Shown: positions 32,033-44,224 of the stretch, piece by piece
How the letters are laid out: the number at the start of each line of letters is the position of its first letter
Position numbering within the stretch: the first letter of the stretch is position 1
Assembly: GCA_015698045.1 (NCBI GenBank)
Contig: BLAL01000160.1
Location: forward strand, 310,001-374,000
Origin: Rhizophagus clarus
Lineage: Eukaryota; Glomeromycota; Glomeromycetes; Glomerales; Glomeraceae
Length of the DNA stretch: 64,000 bases
Reading direction: 5' to 3'
The notes under the pieces: generated by a model
Database searches by the model: none
Told to the model about the DNA's origin: nothing
What the model saw: the letters and a program-made list of their open reading frames with translations, nothing else
Program-made: the position numbers and the translations under genes

Positions 32033-35000
32033 CTAATATGGTATGCTACTTAAATCAATATCAGTCGGTATGTATCCTTCATCGAAATCAATTTCATCAT
32101 CATCATCACCCTCCTCATCCTCATCGTCATCGTCATCGTCTTCATATTCGCCTTCATCATCCCCATCATCTATTTCATCGTCATATCCCACCATATTTGA
32201 GTTTTCATCTGCATATATATCCATTCTTCCTGGCATATCAACATCACCTCCAACATAAACCATTCTTTGGTTAGTTGTTATAAAATCTTTTTTATTTAAT
32301 AAAGAGGAATTGTTTCCTGGTGATTCTAATACACCATGTGCTGATGTAGGATTATTACTGCTACTGCTGTTACTGCCCGTTATGCTTCCGGTTAAATTTC
32401 GGATCATTCCTAAACGTGGAGATCCAATAACTGCTGGAGATGATGATGTTGTTGACTGGTTCTCATATATTTCTGTAGGTATTTCAATATCTGGTAAAGA
32501 CGGTTTCCAATAATTCCAATCATTATAGACTGTATCCCATTTTCGACCACCAATATGAGGAAACATTTGATCCACCAAATCACTTAGATCCACATATCTA
32601 TTATTAGCATTAGAAGAATTTCATTAGGAGCCATGAAGTTTAAATTTATACGTACTTAACAAATTAATAATACTAACGATGATCTATATCCTGATAATAA
32701 CTCCAATATTACTTCACCATTCGAATCTATTGTGAAAATTCTCGATGGTGGTACGTTGACGCTTCGGTAAGACAAAGCATCCTATATGTAAAATTAATTA
32801 TTTCAATTAATTTCATGAATCAAGAATGGTTCCAAGCTGACAATATTTATAATTTATACCGTTATTCTATTTCCAAATCCTGCAAAAAATGGATTTCTAT
32901 CTCCAAATAATTTTTGCACATCGCGCAAACATGCCATCTTGAAAACTTCGGGTTTGCGCATAATTACCTCCCTAAATTCAAAAGAAATGTAAATAAAAAC
33001 CAAAAAGTTTGAAAGTATTTGAATTAATGACTGTTACCTGTGAAATGCGGTTAATAAGCGATCAGGTGACATAATAACAGGCCCATCAGGTAATTGATAC
33101 TTGTCTTGTTCCACTTTCTTTAAATAATCTCTCGTATAATCAGCCTGAAAATAAAATAAAGGGCTCGAATATTTGGCTACTTAAATAAATTTCAGATGAT
33201 TTAACCACTATTACCTGTCCAATAGCTCTACTTGTTAAATATAAGATTTGATATCCATTTCTTGTAATATCAGTATATAATTTGGCGACACCTGAATGCG
33301 TCCAATCTTTGCCAATCATTGTGAACACATGGCCAAGAGCGTCTGACCTAATAACAATAGAAAGTGAGTTAATGTGATAAAGAAACTAAGCATGAATTAA
33401 ACATATAATTACTTTGTAATGGTTCCATCTATGTCGGAAATTACGATTTGTGTATCATAGTCCCAGAAGAATATCTTCGCTATACATGTAGCTTTTTTTT
33501 GATAGGATGCGACGGAGAAAGATATCGTGTTTGCTCCCTTCTTTAAATTAAGACTTTTCTATAATAATAAGTCAATGAAATTAATACACGACTAGATTCT
33601 ATCCAAAGAATTATAAATTCATTAGCTTACTAATTGTTCAGAAGTAAGACGGAGTGTTTTTGCGTAAAACTTCGTTTGTTTTTCTTCTTCTTCCTAACAA
33701 ATAAAAATAATAAAATTGATCAGAATCAATAGAAGGGTTGTATTTTCGTTATTAATTTGTTATTAACCTTTTCGACGTCATTTCTTGGCACCTCATCAAC
33801 TTTTACTGGTGCTTCTATTGGAAGCGGACTTGATGAACGACTCCACCATCGACTCCATCCTCTTAAACTATATCTTCGCTGATCAGGCGATCTACATTTG
33901 TTATCAGATAAATCAGCCACTGTCGAATCTGGAAGAGGCTTTTGAAAAACAAGTAAAGAAGCTATTATTGGTGCAGCGGATTGCCACGAATAGTATCTTG
34001 TTAAGATAAAACAAAAAAAGATTTAATAAATTCAAATTTTTAAAATTTCATTATAAATAAGATCATATAAAATAAAACAATACCTGCTATTATACTTAAC
34101 AACTAAAGCTTTATCATTCAAAACTCGTGGATTCTTAGAGAAATATTCGTATGTAATTTGATTCTTGCGAAACATTTCAGCGTCAATTTCCTTTAATAAA
34201 TACATTTATGTAAACAAATTTGACTTAGATATAAAGTTAAATATTAGAAATAATCCAACAATTAATAAAGCATTGTAATTACTTCGTCTTTACCAAAACC
34301 TTCGCTTCCGCATAATGATATTTCGAAATGATGAAAATTTCCTCCAATCTCTATGCCTGATTCTTTTTCGGTTGTGTTATCATTTTCCCAATCTTTAACA
34401 TCAACGCCATCCTGCCAGCGTCCAAGTTTCTCTGATTTTCTCACAGGTAATGCCCCCCATCTCCATGACCATTCTCCCGAATCTTTTGTAGGCTTTTTGG
34501 GATCATATTCTAATTCTGTATCACTCAAAGGACTAGTTCTACTTGTTCGCCTTTCCAAAGGTTTTTCTGGTTTTCGTGTTTCTTCCAATTCTGTATCGGA
34601 AAACGGTCCTTCAGATTTTTCCCCTATATTTTATTAAAAATAAATACCTAAAATAATTAATTACAAATCTTAAGACATTGCCTACAATGTCAAATAAAAA
34701 ACAACAAAAAACATAACGCACGAACAATTTGGATGAACAGGTGGCATCGATAAATCTATTTCTCGGTTCTGTCTCGATATTTCGGTTTCTAATTCTTCTT
34801 CGTTTTCTTTTTGCGTTTCCATCACATCATTAAATTGAACTTCTGCACGAATTAACTGTATTATTATTATAGTCCTATATATTGTTGTTACGATCGATAA
34901 TAATAAAAAAAAGGATACACCAATATCTCTTACCTAGCTCAGATTCATCCTTTTTCAAACCAATATCGTTTAAATTAAGCTTATAATTGTTTTCTCCATC

Positions 35001-36139
35001 CGGCTGGTTTGCGTCATAATCATCATCTTTTGTAATATTTTCGTTATAATTATCAAAAGTATAGACCAATATTAGAAGAGTTAAGTTTATATATCAATTT
35101 TAATAAAGAATAATGAAATTACCAGTTTTAAGATGGAAATTTGCAAATGACTCTTGTTTATCATCATTAATCGAAAATATTAAATTTGACGCGTTTGATT
35201 CCAATTTTATATCCTGATTATCAACTGCAAGTTTTTCATTCACTTCATGAATAATGTCAACACTCAAAATTGCCTTATTTGATTCTTCATCATATTCATC
35301 TGGTATTGTAGTCGGAGTTGTAACCTCGTCCGTTATAGTTCCTTCTTCAGACGTTGGACTAGCTGGAGTTATAACTTCCGAAGGTGACTCAACTTTTATC
35401 TCATTCATATGCTCAGGTTCAGCAACAAACACTTTTGGTTCAGCGTCTACTTCACATTCATCATCTGTTCCAAATTTAAAATGTTAAGTGAAATTATCGC
35501 GAATAATTTAAACCGAACAATTCGCATACCTATTGCATTATTTTGCTCAACCTTATTTTTATAAACTGAGAATTGGACGCAATTAATTTAATATATTTGC
35601 TATAAGAAAACCATAATACTAAACGGATAATTACCACTTTCTTTAGAGTTATCCGTGTTTAGATCTAAGAAATCGGGTTCCTATTAAGTTTTAAAAGATT
35701 GAGTAACTGTTCATGGAGATTTACTAAATTACAATGAGTATTACCTCTTCAGTAGATAAAGGTTGACTGGGACCTGCTAATGGAGAGGTTCGCAGTTCTT
35801 CCGGGACGTGATTTTCAGTTTCGAATACGAAAAAAGCTTCACCAGCTTCTCCAATTTTCATTGGGAAATCAACGACTTTACCATTAACAACAACTTCGAC
35901 CTATATCAGCGAGAAATTAGTTATATATTTAAACTAGTAATACTACTACTACCATATACCTTTTTTTCTTGAGGTCTTAGGACCATTAATTTCCCAAATC
36001 GCACGTGAAAAGGCGAACAAGCTAGTTCGCCATTAGGCTTTTTAACAACGATTACGTCAATTGCACCAGAAAGTGTCGACGGATTAATTTCTCTGTAAAA
36101 TTGATTTACAGTAGAGACTAATTTGTATACTGACTGCAT
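32033..36139 (-). CDS. PAH1: lipin-type phosphatidate phosphatase
   Basis: A multi-exon gene. Exon 1 (35,960-36,139) encodes the N-LIP domain start ([20 protein letters not shown]) and [17 protein letters not shown]; the next exon is 35,745-35,900. A long Ser/Thr/Asp/Glu-rich middle is followed by the conserved HEISLCGS-like segment (34,300) and the HAD-type catalytic domain. Its DIDGT motif is at 33,421-33,435, followed by [22 protein letters not shown] and PFFAGFGNR. The enzyme dephosphorylates phosphatidic acid to diacylglycerol. The last exon ends in a run of Asp/Glu (near 32,090-32,190), as in yeast Pah1, where the acidic tail engages the Nem1-Spo7 phosphatase. The chosen start is the first ATG, at 36,137-36,139. 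Confidence 0.93.
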
Positions 36140-36519
36140 GCTTGCAAGCAATCACTTAATGTTTAAATGGCGATCGTCCGAGTTTGCAATAATTTAGTGT
36201 ATTCAATTTCGATCGCTAGGTTGAGAGCAAGTAACAACGAGTAATGGGGTTTTTTTTTTTTTAAAAAAAAAAAAAATCAAGCCATTTTATAACCTCGGGT
36301 AATTCGGGGGAATTTGGTCGCCGATTGTCTTTATAACCGTATTAATGAATGACTGACTGAATGGTGAATGATGATATCATTATTACATATATATAGACAA
36401 CAATTGATTAATCTTAGCACGTGGATCAATTAATGGTTATAAACATATAAGGGAAGTAACACCATTTGTTTTAAATTCGATTGACCTTTTTTGATTTGAT
36501 TTAAAACGTGTAAATTTCA
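36140..36519. other. divergent intergenic region
   Basis: Lies between PAH1 and the gene at 36,520. It contains a T13/A14 inverted repeat at about 36,250-36,276. No other feature seen. Confidence 0.5.
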
Positions 36520-37390
36520 ATGGTAAGAATTGAAACAGACCTGAGTCGATATTGTATTGGTAAAGGGAGAGAACAGCAAGTGGATTTGTTATCCGACGAT
36601 GATTTTTATTCGCAAGAAGATTATGAAGAACTTGAGAAAATTGAAAAACGGATTAGAAATTTATGTGAGCGAATAAATAATATTATATAAATTTAGTAAC
36701 CTTTCATTTAATAACAAATAGACAGTTTTAGTGCATGAAAAGGTCCCATTCATAAATATCGACCAAATATTGGATCTATATTATAGGACCTATTGTAGTG
36801 AATTTGATTGGGATAATTTTGCGAGATCTTCTGATACAACATTATCTGAATTCATACTCGAGACTTGGTCCCAAAGTTTCAAGATTATAACTTGTCCAAA
36901 TAATAACTCAGAGTGGATTTATTTAATTGATTCAACTCTAAAAAAGGATGAGCCTTTTGATGCGTTTCTACCTACAAAGAAAACGAAATCTAATGGCCAT
37001 GATAAAGGTTTATATGATATCAGATTCGGTCGTGACATTGCTAAAGTTGAAGATGAAAAGCGATTACAAAAGCAAAAGGCCGAGCAAATTTTGTTGAGAA
37101 CGCGAAATTTAGTTCCAAACCGGACCATTTTATATCCGTGCTGTCTGGAATTGTTATACAAAGAATTGTACGAAGAGAATGTTGATATTAAATCAACTGA
37201 GTATCATAGTTTTTCAGAATTAATGTACAATTCCATAATTTGGAAGCCTCTTGGAAAGGGAAAATTCATCGCGGTAAGAGCTGAAAATCAAAAGTGCGAC
37301 ACTTCATTATCAAAGAAGGAAAAACCTAAATTGAACGATTTGCAATTCGCCGTAGTATCCATTATATCAGGTAAATATTATGGTGATTAG
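36520..37390 (+). CDS. hypothetical protein, 269 residues
   Basis: Two exons, 36,520-36,664 and 36,726-37,390, joined by a 61-bp GTGAGC...ACAG intron in correct phase. The protein begins MVRIETDLSRYCIGKGR, has an acidic stretch (LLSDDDFYSQEDYEELEKIE), then an alpha/beta-looking domain with DLYYRTYCSEFDWDNF, a basic helical segment (VEDEKRLQKQKAEQILL) and FSELMYNSIIWKPLGKG near the end. There is no signal peptide or membrane segment. I do not recognise the family. It is convergent with the CCDC43-like gene. Confidence 0.65.
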
Positions 37391-37498
37391 GAGAAATTAT
37401 TATTGAATATATTTATTGAAATTATAAGAATGCGATGATTATTCTTGATATAGAATAAGATAGTTAATACTTTAGTCCTTCAAATAATTCATACATTT

Positions 37499-38471
37499 CT
37501 ACCAACTTCTTTTTTCTCTTTTCATCGTCTTCCTTTTTGCTTTTTCCTTATCTCGTTGTTGTTTCTCCAAAAGTATACGATTTTTTTCTTTTTCTTCCTC
37601 ATGTTGCTTTTTCATTTGTTCTCTTTGCAAATGTTCTTTTTGTTTTACTAGTTCTGCATTGCGATTTGTTTGTAACAAATCTTTTATATGATATGAATAG
37701 AATTTTTAATTAATATAAAACAATTATTAAAATAATAAATAATAACAATAATAGTAAAAATAAAATTACCGGTATTAATTTCCTTAGTTTCATTTCTGTC
37801 TCTATATTGGATTTCTGCTTCTCCATCTTCATTTTCCACAACCTCGTCTAAATCGTAACTATATCTTTCAAGCAACTTATCGCGTCTTTTGCGCTCTTCT
37901 TTCGTAAGCTGTTTTTTCGCATTACGAGGCAACATTGTAGGAGATTCGGTAGAAGTTGAAGCATCCGATATTTGTTGTATAGCGTCACACTCTTCTAAAT
38001 AGCAATATTGTAGTAATATTGTTGTAAGACTAATAAAAATTTAGATATATAAAAAGAAATAACATAATACCCTTCGCCTCTTTTTCTAGTTTTTTAATTT
38101 CTTGTTCTTCCACTTTGAATTCGGCCCATGCTTCAAATATATCATCTATTATTGATTCTGATGATGTGTCCTTAATGAAATCGAAAATAAATAAATAAAT
38201 CAACTATAATAACCTTTAATAGTTATTCGAGGTTGTCATTAAGTATTCTCACAGTTGCACCCAATATAAATTCGGAAATGGCTTCTCGTTTTTCCGATTC
38301 CTCTAGTGAATCATCAGTGATAATTCCTGCAACGTACTCATCAAACGTCTAAACAAATTAAACAATTAAACAGTGAATTTTCATCTTGTTAGTAACATCA
38401 CAGTAAACAAATACCTCATCATGTAAGCCAATAGTGAATAATTTTTTTTTAATCAGTTCATTAAGTTTCAT
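37499..38471 (-). CDS. CCDC43-like coiled-coil protein
   Basis: About five exons from the ATG at 38,469-38,471 to the TAG at 37,499-37,501. The N-terminal helical domain (MKLNELIKKKLFTIGLHDEV, then VAGIITD and a WAEF helix near 38,130) matches the layout of CCDC43, with a middle KEERKRRDKLLERYSYD segment and a C-terminal lysine- and glutamate-rich coiled coil (EKEKNRILLEKQQRDKEKAK). CCDC43 is a widespread but poorly characterised eukaryotic protein. Total length is about 220 residues, as in animals. The assignment is by domain order and motif, not by any catalytic residue. Confidence 0.7.
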
Positions 38472-38603
38472 AACGGAAATTATAATAGTACTTTAAAATT
38501 CAACGCGGCTATAAAATATATAGCGATAAGCAGTGAGTACCTTACAAGTTGTGCAATGTTTGGATAATTTGCTGAATGTTTATTTGTTTATTCATTTTCT
38601 TTT

Positions 38604-40110
38604 ATGACAACAACAATGACTGAACGTTATCTAGAAAACATATTGGACCTTCCAAATATTAATGAGGCTAATCCTGAAACGTTTGATCACTTCGTAAAAC
38701 TTAACACTGAGAAGATTCTTTTCAATTATCCAATATCACATTATTCTCGAGACTATGATGTTTATGTTGGTAAGTATTTATTCAAGAAATATTATTTTTG
38801 CTTAAAGGTTTATATAATAACTCTCTTAACTTTTAGGGTACGCTGGCATAGCTTTCACGTACTTTCACTTACACCAACTTAATCCCAATTTGATTATCGC
38901 TGGTGATAAAGTTGGTCTGTTGTGCACTACATATCTTTCAGCTGCATTATCTGCAGTGAAAGAAACTACAGCGAAGCACGTTGGATTTTTAGGCAGTCAT
39001 GTTGGACCACTAGCTTTAGCTGTGGTGGTTTATCATACAATAGAGAATAAATCTGATGAGGCTTTAAATTATATGAATTTAATTCTTGATAAGTATCATC
39101 CTTTAGCAATAAAAGAGGATTCTAATGAATTGTTGTATGGACGTGCAGGTTATATTTACGCGTTAAAATTTATACAAAACCATTGCTTTGATAATGAAAA
39201 GATTATGCAAAAATTAACAGATGAGAAAATCAAAGAAATTTTTGAATTGATCATCGTAGAAGGTCAAAAAGGTGGTGCAGATTCTGATAGCGTTGAGAAA
39301 CCTCCATTAATGTGGAATTGGAAAGGAAAGAAATATCTTGGTGCTGTACATGGTATTGGTAAGTATTTAATTAACACGTGTTTTATTTAATATGCTCATC
39401 TTCCCACACTAACGAGGAAAAAAAAAGCCGGTATTATTACTATCTTGTTGCAATTTAAAAATCTTGCCGAGCCATATTTGAATGACTTATTTCAAACAAT
39501 GGAATGGCTAACTAGAAATGCATTTGAGAATGGTAATTATCCTTCGAGCTTATCGAGTAGTGGTGATCATTTAGTTCAGTAAGTACGATCTTATTATGAT
39601 CGTTAGAACTATGGTTAATTAATTATTAGTCTGAATTAACGAGTGATATTTCAAAGAGTATGTCATGGCGCTCCAGGAATCGTTCCAGCATTTTTAAAAA
39701 TATACGAATTATATCCAACACATGCAGTTTCATCAACTTTATTATCTGCAGCTATTAAATCATCTGATCTGATATGGGAACGTGGCATTTTGAAAAAAGG
39801 TCTTACGGGCCTTTGTCACAATGCTCTCGGAAATGCCTATTCATTCCTCCTTCTTTACCTTGCTACTAAAAGTGAGGAGCAATTACGTAGAGCACTCGCA
39901 TTTGGATTTTATGCAAGTAGATGGGAAAAAGAAATTGAAAAAAAACGTATCAAAGTTCCAGATAGGCCTTGGAGTTTATGGGAAGGCCTAGCAGGAGGAG
40001 TTATATTTTGGGGAGATTTATCAACAGTATTAAAAGATCTAAAGATAAATCAGGAATTGAAAGTGACCCGGGAAAAAATTCTGGGGTTTCCTTGCTTTAC
40101 TGATTTATAA
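38604..40110 (+). CDS. LanC-like (LANCL) protein
   Basis: Four exons (38,604-38,769; 38,837-39,358; 39,428-39,578; 39,657-40,110) give 430 residues, the usual LANCL length. Family motifs: YVGYAGIAF, FLGSHVGPLAL, LYGRAGYIYAL, GAVHGIAGI, VCHGAPGIVPAF and GLCHNALGNAY, and WSLWEGLAGG near the end. The zinc ligands of LanC proteins (Cys, then Cys-His) correspond to the C of VCHG and the CH of GLCHN, all present. The usual GLCHG reads GLCHN here. LANCL proteins bind zinc and glutathione and can add glutathione to dehydrated residues in animals; the role in fungi is not settled. Confidence 0.92.
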
Positions 40111-40208
40111 TTTTTGAAGTAAATAAAATTCTTTTAGTTATATTCAGTTTAAATCATAAGATTTACAAATGTTATAAAGTTTACATCTATATAGTTGAAA
40201 TTTTCTTA

Positions 40209-40850
40209 TTATAATCTTGGACCATCAACTAAAACACAAGGACCTCCACTAAGTAAATCAATTCCCGCTTGATTTGCGAAATCTTGACATTCAGTATCTT
40301 CAGCTCCTGGTTGCAACCAAACTTTTTTAATTCCAAGCTAAAAAGAAAACAAAAATATTGTTACTAAAGAAAAAAAGAAAAGTAATAAATAAAATGATAA
40401 TCTCATTTTACCTTTTTAGCTTCTTCAAGAATAGTTTTAGTAATTTTCGGAGGAGTAATAACTGATACCGAGACATCAGCATGATTAAGGTTTGAGATTA
40501 ATGAAGAAAGATTTGGAACACATTCTAAACCTTCGATTAATCTTTCATTCTAGTAAAATAAATTTTAATAATTAGAAAACTATAAAAGATTGCATTTAAA
40601 TAAAATTCGTACCGGATTAATCGGGGTAACAGGACGATTATTGGAAATATACCTGAACATTAATGTTTAGTAAATAATTTATTTAAATGTATAAAAAAAA
40701 AGTATATTAAGCAATTTAAGCAATTTAAAAATACCATTTTAAAACTTTATTTCCATATTTTGTTGGATTATTAGAGGCACCTACAACTGCATAGTGAGAC
40801 GAAGAAAAAAATTCTTTAATTAAATTTGCTGTTCTTGCACGAGTTTTCAT
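40209..40850 (-). CDS. CoA-binding domain protein (YccU-like)
   Basis: About four exons from the ATG at 40,848-40,850 to the TAA at 40,209-40,211, near 140 residues. The protein is a single Rossmann-type CoA-binding fold: AVVGASNNPTKYGNKVLKWY contains the nucleotide-binding loop, followed by PVTPINPNE, SVSVITPPK, KKVWLQPGAED and a C-terminal LLSGGPCVLVD. It resembles small stand-alone CoA_binding_2 proteins such as bacterial YccU. Reaction and partner are unknown. The 5' end faces a 1-kb gene-free stretch. Confidence 0.88.
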
Positions 40851-41836
40851 TTAGGAAAATTCTTAGAAAGATGAATTCAAAAAACTGTGCATTTGTTGAA
40901 TTATATGCCAAACGCACGTGGAACTATTTCGTAATTACCGACCATTCGGATTTAGGTTCGCACGGATATTTAATAATTTAAAATATGCAATGTTAATCCG
41001 GATCTTTTGCGCGTAACGGGAGCACCACAAGCAAGGTGTGACTGTAAAATTAAAACGAAATGATTGCTTTAACTAGCGCTTTGAAGTTCATAACGGCTAC
41101 GTTTGATATTTCGTTTTCAGGAATACTCTTGATTGTTGGAGATGGTACGATGATTAGCTAACGATTCATTACTTAATTGATATTAATGATAAATCTTTTC
41201 GTCTCTTGAAGTTGTTTTAGAATAGCAACTATTTAAATATCAAAAAGTAATGAAACCTTCACAAATAGAAGATAATTTGCATCATGAGATTATGTGATTA
41301 ACATATGATTTAATCTTATGATTTGATTTGACCTTGTTGCTTAAATGCTTTTTGTTCTTTGTCTTCAATAAGTAGTTTTCTTTCATCAAATTTCTTCTAA
41401 CATTTCCGATTAGTAATCACAAATGATGGTGATCTTGGATTTAGAGAAAATCTTCCTTTGTTGGGGTGATTAAGCGATTTAATTTTTAGCGAACGAATGA
41501 TTTGTGCGAACAATCGTATTTATTTGAAAAAAAAGGTAATCACAACAAATAATTGAAAGACTTTTTAAGAAACGTTTATTATCATTAAAATTTATTAATT
41601 ACTACATCACAATGTTTAATATTATTGTGTTGGGGGATTAAAGAGAAAATAAAAAAATTTTTGTACTTTCTAACGTCTCTGATAGATACATTTTATGTAA
41701 GAAATTATGGCAGAAATAATTACAAACTGTAGTGTTCCTGCCTCTTTTTATTTTTAAATAACGTCAACAGAAATACTACATCCCCCTAAATCCTTTATCG
41801 TAAAAATGCAATATAGTAAGTAGAAGAAAAAAATTA
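40851..41836. other. intergenic, about 1 kb
   Basis: No open frame with convincing splicing or codon use. Contains the presumed promoter of the CoA-binding gene on the left and the 3' flank of the H2A gene on the right. No repeats seen. Confidence 0.5.
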
Positions 41837-42403
41837 TTAAGCTGTTTTTTGAACAGCAGGGGATTTTCCACCGGCTTTAGGTTTCTTTGGAGATGGGTTT
41901 ACAGCGCCACCGCCGACTACAACAGTCTTCTTTTCACCTTTCTTCTTGGGAAGTAGTTCGACGTGAATATTTGGAAGAACACCACCTTCGGCGATATGGA
42001 CATGTCTCAACAAGATATTGAGTTCTTCGTCATTTCGTATAGCCAATTGTAGATGTCTGGGGATAATTCTTTGTTTCTTGTTATCTCTTGCAGCATTACC
42101 AGCAAGTTCGAGTACTTCGGCGGTTAAATATTCTAGGACTGCAGCTAAGTATACGGGAGCACCGGCACCGATACGGTCAGCATATCTACCTTTCTTGAGA
42201 AGGCGGCTCATACGGCCGACGGGGAACGTGAGTCCTGCCTTAACGCTTTTTGTGACCTTTTGAGGCGTTGTTATGGCCTTTGCTCCTTTACGTTGCTTTG
42301 TTTTTGTTTTTCCTCCTTCTTCTGGAGCGGGTGGAGCGGTATTTTCAGCGTTTCGTCCACGAGAGCTTCTTCCAGCAGAGTCTCCTCTTTCTACAGTAGA
42401 CAT
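41837..42403 (-). CDS. histone H2A with long N- and C-terminal tails
   Basis: Intronless, 188 residues from the ATG at 42,401-42,403. The histone fold is unmistakable: [60 protein letters not shown] and IRNDEELN are all present. Canonical H2A is about 130 residues. Here the N-terminal tail before AGLTFPVGR is about 57 residues (Arg/Ser-rich, then PPAPEEGG and KTKQRKGAK) and the C-terminal tail is long and Lys/Pro-rich, with [12 protein letters not shown]. There is no SQ-E/D H2A.X motif, and the fold lacks H2A.Z hallmarks. The docking region reads [21 protein letters not shown]. It should package DNA in nucleosomes, perhaps as a specialised variant. Confidence 0.9.
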   Translation of the reverse strand: MSTVERGDSAGRSSRGRNAENTAPPAPEEGGKTKTKQRKGAKAITTPQKVTKSVKAGLTFPVGRMSRLLKKGRYADRIGAGAPVYLAAVLEYLTAEVLELAGNAARDNKKQRIIPRHLQLAIRNDEELNILLRHVHIAEGGVLPNIHVELLPKKKGEKKTVVVGGGAVNPSPKKPKAGGKSPAVQKTA

Positions 42404-42568
42404 CTTTCTTTGTTGAAATAAAAAATGGAAAGTTTCTTTTAAGTATAAGGGGTTTAAAAAAGTGTCAAAGAGTCTTGACAATATATGAATTTGTTAGCGT
42501 TAGTGTTTCTTAATAGTTAGGGGAAAGAGTTTTTTTGAAAATCGAAAAAGAACATTGACAAGTAGCTC

Positions 42569-42576
42569 TTTATATA
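42569..42576 (-). promoter_or_regulatory. TATA box, H2A gene
   Basis: Reads TATATAAA on the minus strand, 166 bp upstream of the H2A start codon, in a position compatible with a histone promoter. Confidence 0.45.
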
Positions 42577-43079
42577 ACCGTGTCGTGTTTTGTGATGAGT
42601 GATTCGTGTAACCTTTGATCCTACAAGCCACTATTGATAAATAATGACAAACGCGTGTCACGGTATCAATTCTTTAGTTTATTTATTTCAATATATTTAG
42701 TTAGTTCTTTGTTATATGTTGCTTACGTCATGTACGTCACGTATAAAACTGGTTTTCCTAAAAATAGAGAATTCGAATTCGATAGTCGCGTCTCTAAAAA
42801 TCACGTTAACGTGATAAAAATGTTTATTTTGGATCAAAACATTGAAATTTCGTCGCGACTTATATACTTCCTACTTCTTCCGTTTCCTATTAATCCTATT
42901 TTATCTTTACGCAATTAACGCAATGGACACGTGTGTAACGTGAACAAATAAATTACAATATTGGTTTATTTATTTTTGGAGCTACTGTAAATTATTTTAA
43001 AGGATCAACTCAAGAATTTATCGCGGTCGATTAATTCATCTATAAATAAAGAGAGTTAATTTTGAGAATCCGAGTTTTA
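42577..43079. other. intergenic
   Basis: Between H2A and MED4. Two TACGTCA words lie close together at about 42,724-42,740 (CTTACGTCATGTACGTCACG), a possible bZIP-type site pair upstream of H2A. No gene seen. Confidence 0.45.
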
Positions 43080-44051
43080 TTAATATTCCAAATCAGGATT
43101 CAAATCTAAATTGAGAGCATCTGTTTGGTTGGTTTGCTGCACAATTTCCACAGAGCTAAAAGGATTTGGTCTTGCGTTTGTTTCATCTATCATTACTTCT
43201 TCATCATCGTCTTCTTCTCCGTCCTCTTCTTCAGGAGATTGTTCTTCTATTGGATTCAAAAAAGTAAGTACATCATAACTTTCAGATATAAACTAATTTG
43301 CAGCCGTATATTACCATCTTCAAAATTTTCGTCAGCGTATTGTCGAAATAATAATCCCATTCGCATACGTGATTCATCAGGGTAAGGTGGATAGGCTATC
43401 ATCGAAGAAGGTATTGCGGGATTGTAATGTGGTGGAGCCGATGTATATTGACTTAGTCTATTAGCATAATCCAATATTTCTTCGGCACTTACTTGAGCTA
43501 TTAATTAAGAAAGTTAGAGCCAAAACAATTGAACATGAAAAATCAAAATATTGTACTAATTATTATAGTTATACATTCTTCTGCCGTTCGAATGGCTCGC
43601 TTTGTTATGCGTGCTTCCTCCAAACATATGTCAAGTTGTTCTTTCCCCGTTTTCAGCGCCAATGCAAAATCCATTAATGCTTGATTCTCTATATCAATTT
43701 CATTTTCCATTTGTAAAAGTTTACGATGAACTTTTTGATGTTCTTCGACTAATTATTGTGTAATATAAATTTAACGAACATTAATTAAAGAAAAATAAAA
43801 ATTATTCCCTTATATAATTCCTTACTTAAATCAAGTCCTTTCTGTAATTTTTTATCTAATGCTACAATCTTTTTCATTATTTCTATTGGTGTTTGACTTA
43901 TTTGTTTTATTCCTTCCGAATACGCTGCAATCGCATTAAAAAATTGATCTATTAAACTCTCATATTCGGCCAAATAACCTTTAACTGGTGTGGTTATTTC
44001 GTTTGAGAATTCCTCTTGGAATGTAGCCGATGTTTGAGAAAAGCTGGACAT
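43080..44051 (-). CDS. MED4: Mediator complex subunit 4
   Basis: About five exons from the ATG at 44,049-44,051 to the TAA at 43,080-43,082. The N-terminal part is helical (YLAEYESLIDQFFNAIAAY, LDKKLQKGLDLSK, then EEHQKVHRKLLQMENEI). The signature segment VSAEEILDYANRLSQYTSAP followed by PPYPDESRMRMGLL is the hallmark of MED4, part of the Mediator middle module that links activators to RNA polymerase II. The C-terminal tail is acidic (EEEDGEEDDDEE) and ends NLDLNPDLEY. No motif is missing. Confidence 0.92.
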
Positions 44052-44224
44052 TAGAAAGTTGTATTTGACTATTATCTTCAAACATAATTATTCAGTAGCG
44101 TTAGCGTTAACGGACACATTGTCTACATTGTTACACTGAAGTGACCAAACCCATTGGTATTATTTATATCACATGATAAACTGATTATCAAAAAAAAATT
44201 TCGGGATTTTTATTACTTAAATAA

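Noticed and set aside
32029-32274. His/Pro-rich and Ser-rich plus-strand frames
   Set aside because: Antisense reading of the Asp/Glu run in the C-terminal tail of PAH1.
42634-42918. 94-codon plus-strand frame upstream of H2A
   Set aside because: No family resemblance and it overlaps the likely H2A promoter; hydrophobic composition expected of A+T-rich random sequence.
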